Assembly (NCBI GenBank): GCA_017962085.1
Contig: JAGCWA010000005.1
Coordinates: forward strand, 1-64,000
Length of the DNA: 64,000 bases
From: Paludibacteraceae bacterium
Lineage (GTDB): Bacteria > Bacteroidota > Bacteroidia > Bacteroidales > Paludibacteraceae
Direction of reading: 5' to 3'
Shown here: positions 36,113 to 48,100 of the stretch, one piece after another
Numbering within the stretch: position 1 is the stretch's first letter
How the letters are laid out: each line of letters starts with the position of its first letter
The notes under the pieces: generated by a model
The model's database searches: none
What the model saw: the letters and a program-made list of their open reading frames with translations, nothing else
What the model was told of the DNA's origin: nothing
Program-made: the position numbers and the translations under genes

Positions 36113-39100
36113 ATGAAACAAGGTATGTGCAAAAATAATAAGAATATGGTGAAACGTTTACTTCAGGAGGGTGGCATTTGCCTAACGGCTGTTTTATTCT
36201 TTTTATCAATTAATATTCAGTCTGTTAAGGCGGATGGATCCAGGGATATGTATCCGGAGAACTATTTCGAGAAGTATGCGGCGGCTGGTGTCACGACAGA
36301 TAATGCCGGGAGATACAGGGCTTGTCTGATGAGTGGAATACCCACAGGGTCCGATCCTAATTTAGCTTCCCCATTCCCTACGAATGGCACGCTGAAGGTG
36401 TATGCCAAGGAGGGTGAGCATATCTACATGGCCTCAAGTGCCATGACGGTGAGGAATAACACAACCAAGGAAACCAACGGAAAAATAGTGTGGCGCGCTC
36501 CGGACGGAACGACGGGAAGTGTCGAGAACATCCGTCGGGGTGGATTGATCGCTAACAGGGCAGAGGAGTTGGCCGGTCCGAACATCAATGGCTCCACCTC
36601 CGGATACGACGCCTATAAGCTTACGGTCGGTGCTGGCCAAGAGGGCGTCTGGGAAATCGATTTCATCGGCACGACCACTACCATGAATTTCGGGACAGAG
36701 TCGCCTACCCGTCATAGAATCGACGAATGGACGGAGGATCCGAGTCATCCTTATATCAATGCGTTCGACGTCTCCGTCTCTAATGTGGACGATAACGCTT
36801 TCATCAAAGGACGTGTCTATGCGAACGTCCTGAACCTGATGATGCCTTCCGCCCACAACAATGTTAGTTTCACTTGTGAATGGTACACCACCTTCTACGT
36901 CCTGACCAATACGGGTTATTTATATGAGGTGAAGCCGAACGGTCAGAACGGACACTTCTCCACCTTCTTCGCGAACAACAAGGGAGTGCAGACAGATCCT
37001 GTCGGATGGATCACTGACAACTCGGACTACACCTCTTCCTTGGCGGTCTCTTGCTATGGTGGATTCGCCTCTTATAAGAGTTTGGACTGTGAGGTCTCTT
37101 CCAGTAACCGTTTCCGTGACGGCAAAGTTCCTACGTATGACCCCCGCCGTCCTGACATGTCGCTGACGAGGATCGTGGATGGTGAGGAGAAGACGGTGGA
37201 TGACATCACTCATAAGATTTTCTTCTGCATACCTTCTTCGGACATGCCTGCCTACGCGCGGGCCGTCTACGGATCGAAGGTGGACAGCACCTGGTTGCTG
37301 ACGAACCTCAACGCGGAGGACGCTCCTTTGATCTCCAACCTAAGCCTTGTGGGCAAGGAGAGCCGCCTGCCTGGCGTGCTGGGACCGGAAGGTGTCGATA
37401 TATTCTTTGAGGCGAACGCTTCCGGCGATTACCTCATCGAGATGGTCTTCGGACCTGGCTATACGAATAGAATCTTCTCCGGCTACTGCGAGAAGGGTGA
37501 GAATGTGATAGACTGGGATGGCTTGGACGGTAACGGGAAGCGTGTGCCTGTCGTGAACGTCTCCTTGGCGGGTAAATTGAAGTCCGCCGAAATCCATTTC
37601 CCTTTCTTCGACCTGGAGAGCAACAAGAACGGATTCTCCTTGAACCAGCTCAATGCGGAATGGACAGCGGTGGAGCGAGACACCATCTATTGGGATGACT
37701 CCTCGCTGAGCGGTGTCGGTTCGTTGGCTGCAGGAGAGGATCCTCTGCAGATGACGACGGGTACCTCTTCCCCAGGTCATAAGTGGTTGTATGACAGAGG
37801 AAGCGATCGTGGTGACAGACGAATCATAGACACTTGGACATTCGCTCAGGGCGCGAGCCGTGGCACACAGAATCTCTCCGCCTACTCCCGTTATATAGAT
37901 TTAGGTATCCTGTCCGTGGTGGCTGACACTACAGTGGCGCACGTCGGCGAAACGGTTTCATATACGCTGGAGGTCGTGAATAAGGCTGGCGGAAAGATGG
38001 AATACAAGGGTGATTCCGTGATTGTGGACTCCGATGCGGACAGTGCGTCGGTTGGCGTGTGGTTCCCTCGAGGAGGCTTCGTCACCACGTCCGTCGAGTT
38101 GTTGGATTCGGACGATCCTACTTGTCGGGTGGCTCGTCAACCATCCAGTTCGGAGTTCGGTTTGGGATTCATCTCCCTGAAGAACGGCAAACGGGCCACC
38201 TTGCGAGTCTCCGGTTATGCCACTTCGGCTTTGGCACATAACTATATCCAACCAATCGGTTTCATCATGCGTCCGGGCGATTTCTTCGAGGTGGACGCCA
38301 AGAACCTTGCGTCGGACGGTATGCCGCTCAATCCGTTGAACGAGTATGAGGGCATAGAGAATGATAATGTTATGATGGTGAATGAGCCGATCTTCCTGTT
38401 GAACTCGGCTCCGGAGACCGTGGCGAACGACACGGTTGTGCCGGCGGGAAGGAGCGTGATGGGCAACGTCCTGAACAATGATGCGGACGTGGACGGTGAC
38501 GCTCTTGCCGTATTGGGCTATATGGTGAATGGCGACTATGGTTCGTTGGGTGATCCGCTGACCATCGTGAAGGAGGGTCTTGAATGTGGTGTGTTCACGT
38601 TGAATGCGGATGGTTCCTACACGTTCGCGGCGAACGCTTCGTACGATGGCATGGTCCCTGATATCTATTATGTTATTTCCGACGGCTTCACAGGCAATAG
38701 CACTTACACTGGGGAGGATCTGATTCCAGGCATGGACACTTCCCGCATGAACATACAGGTGATGCCGAACCATTTCCCTACGGTCACGCCTACGGAAGTC
38801 TCTATTAATAGGAGTGGAGACCGGACATGGTTGCCTATCGTCATCAGCGACGAGGATGGGGATCCGCTTACGGTTTCCGTGTCTGGCACTGATGCGGCGC
38901 TCTATGAAGTGAGCGGTGATAGTGTCTACTATGTGGGACCGGCCGTTTCCGTGGAGACCGTCTCTCATTTCGATCTGACGGTGGACGATGGTGTGAGGAC
39001 TCCGGTGGTGACTCCAATCGCTGTGACGATAAAAGTGAACCAGGCGCCTACACTATCTCCTGATTCGGTCTCAATTTATGTAAAGGTAGGGACGGAAAAT

Positions 39101-42100
39101 ACAGCATGCCTGATTCCTGTGGTATTCAGCGACCCGGACGGTGATGAGGTGTCCGAAATCAAGGTTGAATTTAATACACCGTCCTATTTCTCGGTCATGG
39201 ACGGAAATCTATATTTCATGGCCACAAAAAGTAATACGAGATCGGTTACTTCCATCACTTATCCTTTGATTGTAGTCTTGAAGGATGATAAGGGCGTCAC
39301 GGCCAGGTTGCCTTTGGCTGTCACCGTGAATGTGATTCCTGAAGATATCAATATAAGCACTGTATATGCGGAGGCGGAAGACATCTACTATGGCGACCCG
39401 CTCTCCAACTCGATTGATTATGGTGCGAACACCACGGGCACATGGCGCATCGTGGATAGCATCTCAGGCGAGGTCGGGCTGGATCAAGTCCTCTCTGCCG
39501 GTCTTCATTCGTTGGACTTTATCTTTACGCCTTCGACGGAGGGATACAGTGCTGCGATTGTGGAGCACGTGAGGTTCAATGTGTTGCCCCGCGCCATCGT
39601 CTTGGCGTCCGGCACGGCGGGAAAGGTATATGACGGGGAGGCCTTCTCTGTACCGTCCGTCTCCGTGGTTTCCGGCTCCTGGTTCGGAACGGATAGTTTC
39701 ACCTATAGCAACTTCGCGACATTGACCAGTGCCGACACGGTCGAGAACACCTTCTCGTACGCGGCGGTGGCGGGTACTTCCCTCTCGAATTACGATGTCA
39801 GCGTACAATACGGTTCGTTGATCGTGACCCCACGTCCGATCACGCTCTCATCGGCAAGCGCGACGAAGACGTTCGACGGGACGCCTCTGACCGAACCTAC
39901 AGTGACGGTCACCTCCGGCAGCCTCGTGGGGGCGGATGCGTTCGCCTACTCCGATTTCGCCTCCATCACGGAGGTGGGTAACGTGGACAACACGTTTATT
40001 GCCACACCTGCTCCTGGTATGACGCTTTCCAACTATGATATCACGGTGGAGTATGGCAAATTGACCATTGAACCATTCGTGTGGACGGGGGATTATGAGA
40101 TTAGTTTATCGGAAAACACTTATTTATACGATGGAACTGTCCACCAACCAACTGTCACAATAGTGGCATTGGGTTTTGCGTTGGATCAGATGTTCTATAA
40201 CGTGCGGTATGAGAACAATATCAACGTGGGCGATTCTGCCATGGCTATCATCTCACCGAAAGAAAATAGTGGAATGATATTTAGAACGGATACCGCATTC
40301 TTCTCTATCACAAAACGTTCCATTGTAATCAAGTCCGCTTCTTGCGAACAGGCATACGACGGGAATGAGCTCACGTGCCACGGTATCGAGTCCGTGACGG
40401 GTGACAGCCTGGCGGAGGGTGACACCTTCACGCCGACCTACACCGCTTCCCTTCAGGATGTGGGAGAGGTGGAGAACACGTTCCAAGTCGCTATCGATGA
40501 GCGCAATTATGATGTCACGCTCGTTCCCGGCTCCTTAAAAGTGACTCCAAAGACCGCCACGTTGTCCGAAACAACGGTTGAATGGAGCGACACCGCCTTC
40601 GTGTATGACGGTCAGGCACATTGTCCGAGCGCCACCATCACGGTTGACGGATTGGTGTTGGACCCTGCCCGTGATTATACGGTCACCTGCTCCGACAATG
40701 TGCAGGTGGGTAATAAGACAGCGGTCGCCCATGTAAGCAAAAAGGAGAACGGAAACTTCAGTTTTGATGATTATGACGTGCAATTCTCCATTACGCCTGC
40801 GCTTGTCACCATTACGGATAAGAGCGTAGCCACGAAGATCTATGATGGTACGACGTCCGCCACAATCACTTTGAACGCAGTCACCGGATTGGTCCCTGGC
40901 GAGGATGTGAGCGTGGAGGCGAGCGCTTCGTTCGTTGACGCTTCGGCCGGTACAGGCAAGGATGTGGAGATCACCTACTCGTTGACGGGTGCGGATAGGG
41001 ACAACTACCGTTTGAGTGAGGAACACGAAACCTATCCTAATGGTGAAATCACACCTATGGAGGTTGTTCTGTCATGGAATGGAGGTCCTCTTTACGCCTA
41101 TGATGGCACACTGAAACGTGTGGAGGCTTCCGTCACGAATGCGATTGGCTCGGATGCTGTGAATGTGCTGACTTACGACGCCAATGAGGCAACGGAAATC
41201 GGTGATTACGTGGCCAAGGCGCTTTCATTGGACAATAGCAATTATAGCTTGCCTGCCGACGCTTCGTACAATTGGTATATCCACCCTAATTATGTGGATG
41301 CGGAAATCACTCTGGTGAACACCCCGTTTGAGTATGACCAAACGACTCACGAGCCAAGCGTTATCGTGAAGGTGGAGGGGACCGAGGTGCCCGCTTCGAA
41401 CTATGTGGTCTCCTACGAGAACAACGTGGAGGCGGGCGATTCCGCCATGGCGATAGTATCCAAGTCATCCAGTGGCACTTACTACTTCAATACGGATACA
41501 TTGTACTTCTCCATCGGAAAGCGAAACGTCCTGTTCCGCTCCGATTCGTGCGCGAAGGTTTATAATGGTTCGGCATTGACCTGCGAATCGGCCTCACCTG
41601 TGGATCCTTCCCAAATTCTGCCGGGAGACACCTATACGATGACGTTCTCCGGCACTCAGACGGACGTGGGTGTGAGTGATAACACATTCACCGTCACATT
41701 CGATAGGGATAATTATAATGTCGAATATGAATACGGCAAGCTGACGATCGCTCCGATGCCTATCAATATTAGTTCATCCGACATCACTTGGGCCGATACC
41801 GAATTCGTTTATGACGGATTGGAGCACTGTCCGACGGCTACGATTGTGGTGGACGGTCATGAGTTGAGGTCTTCAAGCGATTATGTGATAGTATGCACGA
41901 ACAATGTGAATGTGGGTAGTGACGTCGCCCATATCGCTGTGCGCTCACAGGAGGGTGGTAACTTCTTGTTCACTGATTACGAGGTGAATTTCTCCATCTC
42001 CCCTGCGATCATCACCATCACGGACTCCACTGTCTTCGAGAAGACGTACGATGGCGCGACTACGGCGGATGTTCAGGTGAATGCGGTCTCCTTTAAGGCG

Positions 42101-45100
42101 CCTAAGGATTCGATCTTAGTTGTTGCTACGGCAAAGTTCGGCAACGCTTCGGCGGGTAAGAACAAGAAGGTTAACATCACCTATGAGCTGACAGGTCCGG
42201 ACAGTAATAATTATAGGCTCGCCTATAACAAGGCGACATATTATGGAGGTGTGATCCATCCGAAGGAGGTGGTTCTCAATTGGGGCCCTGACACCTTCGT
42301 CTACGACGGATCGAAACATGGTGTCTATGCCGATGTGGAGACTGACGTTCATGTTTCTCAGCCTATATATGTAACTGAGTATGAAGGAGATTCCGCAGTT
42401 GTGGCAGGTACCTATGTGGCTCATGTGAAGGATCTGTCCAACATGAACTTCAAGGTGCCGGAGAATGACTCTTTGGTTTGGACCATCTTGCCGCACAATA
42501 TCGAGTCGTCTGAATTTGACCTCCAGCAAGATGTTGTCACATACGACGCGATGCCTCATTCCGTCACGTTTGTCACCGACTCGGCGTTGCAGTTTGTCGA
42601 GGGGGTTGATTATACGATTTCCTATAAATACAGAAAAACAGAGGGCAGTTCTCCATGGACCGGCTTCTCTCCGATCAATGCGGGTACCTATGATATCATG
42701 GTATCCATCCATAACCCTAATTACGAGAATGTTGATTTGACGGGTTGGCAGATGACGATCGACAAGGCACCTGTCACCGCTTCCCTTAGCGTTACGGACA
42801 CGAAGGTGTATGACCGTACACTCGACGCGGCTGTCATCGTCGATACGCTCTATGGCATTGTAAGTGGGGAGGATGTGCGAGCCTCCGTTGTCGCTCAGTA
42901 CGATACTTTCACGACGGGCGCCTCTTCCATCCGTGTTGTTTACCAACTCTACGGAGAGGATGTGAAGAACTACCAATTGCAGGATTCCGTCTTCGTGACG
43001 AACGGCTCCATTACGCCTCTCATGCTGAAGGTGGAGGGTACGACCATTTTGGACAAGAGCTATGATGGCACCCTTGACGCTGTGGCTTCTGTGGGCACAT
43101 TACAGTCTGTGATAAGTCCGGACGTGGTGGATGTCTCCGTGGCATCGGCCTACTTCTCCAGCGATACGATCGGCAATGGTACGGATGTCTATGTCACCTA
43201 TCGTCTGTCGGGCTCGGACGCCGCCAACTATACGGTGAAGCCAGATACGTTGAAAGGCAATATCCTTCAGCCTGCCGTCACATTTGATTGGTCGGTTGAG
43301 GACACGGTTTATGGATTGGCTATTGTCGGCAAGAACCCATTGGTGGAGGTTAGTCAGACATTGGAAGGGAAACTTACCTACTTCGTCGATGGACTTCCTG
43401 TGGATACGGGCTACATGATCCCTGCCGGTACGCACTCCCTGTTAGCACAATTTACCGGAGAGGGTGGATATACGGTTCCTTCGGGAGGAAAATCCATCCG
43501 CGTTTCCAGAAAATACCTCACCCTCGATTCGTATGACATCAATCCGACTAAGGCGTATGACGGAACCGATTCCGTGCTTTCGTTGAGGACGGATAGCCTC
43601 TTGGTGGGTATTGTGGGAAATGATGATGTGCGTCTCTCTTCGCTTTCCGCTAAGTACAACAGTGCGCAGGTGGGTAAGAACAAGACCATTACGGTAGGCT
43701 TCTTGCTGGCGGGTAATGATACCGCCAATTATGCAATGGAGAATGAGACCTTGCCGGGTGTGATCCGTGTGCGTGAGGTGAAACTTGCCGCTGGTGATAG
43801 CACGAAGGTGTATGATGGTACGCCGCTCGTCTTCGATAGCGTCGCGATCATAGGCGATGGGTTCATCGAGGGAGACCTCCTGAGTGTTCATGCGGTCGGA
43901 AACATCACCGAGCCTGGACATGTGCTGAATAGGGTGCTCTTCGAGTTCGCTAACGATTCGGTTGAGGATAATTATGATATCATCATCGCCAGGGGATTCC
44001 TGGTTGTCACCAAGATGCCGCAGGAGATGCCTAACGTCACACCAGTCGACGAGTCTATTCTCGGACTCAATGACGGACAACTCTTAGGCTTGACGACTGA
44101 CATGGAGATGCACGACGGAAGCAGTGAGACGTTCGAGATGGTGACCCGCCTCGACTCGCTCTACGCTCCGGGCACATACTATATCCGTTACCCTGAAAAA
44201 GAATATTATGACTCGTCCGAGACGCAGGTTGTGGTTATTCAACCGGGTCGTGGCGAGTTCTTGGTGGAGGCTTCTTCCTCTGACACAGTGAAGGGTTCTG
44301 CCGTGGGTGGAGGCTCATACCTCTACCAGTCGGATGTCACGCTTGAGGCTGTGGCTAACACTGGCTATCACTTCGTGGCATGGAATGATACCATCATCAA
44401 CAATCCGCTCACCTTCGTCCTGATGGGCGACACTTCTTTCATCGCTTCCTTTGAGCCTAATAGCTATATGCTGTATGCGATGGATAGAGGCGAGGCGGTA
44501 GACTCTTTGTCCGCCCTGTATGGTGACACGGTTGTGGAGTCCATGTTGAGCGTGACGTTGCAAAGGGAAGGATATGACTTCCAAGGTTGGTCGCCTTCGT
44601 TCCCTATTGTGATGGGTGCGGCCGATGTCTCGGTTGAGGCACAGTGGAGGCAACAGATGTTCTTGGTCGATGTGGATACGTTGACTGAAAAGGGTAGGGT
44701 GCTCGTCTCCTTCGAGAACCCTGTCGCATACGGTGACACGGTCGCTTTGACGGCGCAACCTTTCGACGGCTACCATTTCGTGGCGTGGAGCGATAGCGTG
44801 TTGACGAACCCTCGTGGGGTGCTGGTGAAGAGCGATACTTCCCTTAGCGCTATTTTCGAACCGAATCGACACATGCTTTACGTAGTGTCGGAGGATGCCA
44901 CGCTGGATACAATCCCTGTCGCATTCGGTGACACAGTGTACGAATCGATGTTGAATGTGGCCACTCCGCTTGTGAGGGAGGGCTACCTCTTCACAGGCTG
45001 GTCACCTGCCTTCCCAGTGGCGATCGGTGATACCGACGTTACGGTTGAGGCTCAATGGACCAGAAGGACACACGTCGTATCCGTTGACACATTGGTAGAT

Positions 45101-48100
45101 GGCGGTCGTGCCGTGGTGGATTTCGAGAATCCGGTGCCTTATGGCGACACGGTCACATTGACGGCCCAGCCTTCCGTGGGATATCATTTCATCTCTTGGA
45201 ATGACGGGGATGCCACAAACCCTCGTTCGATCGTTGTGACAAGTGACACTTCCTTCTCTCCTCTCTTCGAGGTGAACGGACATATGCTCTATATCGTGAG
45301 CGATGGTGAGGTCAAGGATAGTTTCGCCATTGTTTACGGTGACACGATCACCGACTCGCTGGTGAAACTCTCTTGGGAGAAGGAGGGCTATAACTTTATG
45401 GGCTGGTCGCCTGAGCTTCCTTTCATAGCGGGAGATTCAGACATGACCGTTGAGGCGCAGTGGACAGAAAAGATGTTCATCGTCTCTGTCGACACACTCA
45501 CGGATAAGGGTAATATCGTCATCACCCCTGAGAATCCTATAGCTTATGGCACCATGGTCACGATAAAGGCGACGGCGGTGAATGGCTATCACTTTGTTTC
45601 ATGGACGGACGGCGCGACGTTGAACCCTCGCAGATGCCGCATTAGCAGTGATACATTCTTTGCCGCCATCTACGAGCCGAACCAATACATGCTCTATGTG
45701 TTGAATGAGGGAGATACCTTGCACAGCATGATGGTTGCCTATGAAGATACGGTGACGGAGAGCCTTGTCGGAGAGGCGCCGGAAAAGGTGGGACATGACT
45801 TCACGGGCTGGTCGGCTGAGCTTCCGTTTGTGATGGATATGTCCGACACGACATTGACGGCTCAATTTACGAGAAAGAAATTCAACTTCACGATCGATTC
45901 CCTGTATGAAAACGGTGGGGTGAGCGTGGACTTCGAGAATCCAGTCGCATACGGTGATACGGTTACATTGACCGCTGAGCCTAATGAAGGCTACCACTTC
46001 GTTTCATGGAATGACAGCGTGACGACCAACCCTCGTCAGATGGTGGTCATCAGCGACACTTCACTCTCTCCGATCTTCGAGGCGAACCAATACTACTTGA
46101 CGTTCCTAAGCGAGGGTGACACGCTGAAACACGTCGCCGTCACCTATGGGGATAGCATCATGAAGTATTCTCTCGGTGTCTTACCAGAGAAGGAGGGCCA
46201 CGACTTCATAGGTTGGCAACCTACACTTCCTCCTGTGATGGGCGCCGCTGATTTGACGGTTGAGGCTCAGTTCCAGCGGAAGACCTTCGAACTCACTCTC
46301 GACACACTTCTGGAGCGTGGTATGATCGTGGCCGATTTCGAGAATCCTGTCGCTTATGGAGATACCATTACCTTGACGGCTGAGCCTTCCGAGGGTTACC
46401 ATTTCGTCGCTTGGAATGATAGTGTGACGACCAACCCTCGTGCCATCGTCGTGGTGGGTGACACCTCCCTGACCCCTATCTTCGAGCCTAACCGCTATTC
46501 TCTCATTGTCATGAACGAGGATACCATCGTGAAGACGTTGCCTGTCTATTACGGGGATACGATTACGGAATCTTTCGTGAACGTCTCCTTGGAAAAGGTC
46601 GGACATGATTTTGCGGGATGGCTTCCTGCCCTTCCTATCGTAGTGGGTACGGACGACGTGACGATTGTGGCACAATGGACGAAGAAATCGTTGGAATTGA
46701 CCTTCGACACCTTGTTCGAGAGGGGTAAGATCATCGCAGACTTCCAGAACCCAGTCACCTATGGCGATACGATCACGCTGACGGCTGAACCATTCGAGGG
46801 ATACCACTTCCTCTCTTGGGCGGATGGCGACACGCTGAACCCTCGCAAAATAGAGGTGGTCGGTGACACTGCATTGGTGCCGGTATTCATGCCGAACACA
46901 TATGTATTCGCCGCATTGCTTGATGGTGATACGCTCCTGAAATTCAATGTCACTTATGGTGACTCTATCACAGACTCCCTGCTGAGCCTGATCCCAGAGA
47001 AGGTGGGTCATGACTTTGTGGGATGGTCTCCTTCCCTCCCGATTAAGGTGGAGGCAGGTGACCTCACCATCGAGGCGCAGTGGGTTAGGAAGACCTACCA
47101 CATCGAAGTGCTTGCCTCTGAGAACGGTAAGGTGGAGCATCCATTCGAGAACCCAGTCGCATTTGGTGATACGATTACCTTCTCCGCATTCCCTGATGAG
47201 GGCTTCCGCTTCTCTTCTTGGGCGGATGGCGACCGCACCAACCCACGTTCGGTGGTTGTGACGAGCGACTCCACGTTCACCTCCGCATTTACACCAAACA
47301 TATACCACGTCACGGTGATCAGCGACAATGATACGCTGGCGACCCTTTCCCACTTCTTCAGGGATACGATCCAACGTAGGAGCATAGACTCCTTGCAACC
47401 GTCTAAGGTCGGACATGACTTCGTCGGATGGGATGTGGAATTCCCGCTCTCCATGGGCTCGCATGACACCTCCATCACGGCTATCTATACGCCTAAGATC
47501 TTCTCCGTCATCACGAAGATCAATGGTAATGTCGGTAAGGTGAGCGGTGATGGCGAATACCCTTATGGTACGGTCGTTAACCTGCAGGCGATCCCTAATG
47601 AGGGCTTCCATTTCGTGAAATGGGGCGATGGCGATACCGCTAGATCAATCAACTTCGTCATCACTTCGGATACGATTATTTCCACCCTGTTCGCTATGGA
47701 TATCGATGAGATGATGGTGGATACCCTGATCATTCCGTCATTCGGTTATTGCCCGAACACGGAGGATGTCATCCGTTACTCACTGCTCAACTCCGAAGCG
47801 CCTACCGAGTATAGGATCGTCTTCAGCGAGGAGGCTAAGCAGGCGGGCTTCGTCGACGTTGAATTCACGAAGATCAGTGCGGATAACGAGGTGCGGATTG
47901 TCATACCAGACTGTCCAGCGGATGTCTATAGGGCTAGCATCCAGTTCAAGAACGCTATCAACTCTGTCACACCGTTCTTCGATGTGGACTTGAGGGTGAA
48001 CCTCTCCAACGACTACATCACGGACATCTGGCAGGATGTTGTCTCCGCTGTCAATACGGAGAACATCTTCCTTTCATACCAATGGTATCATAACGATGTG

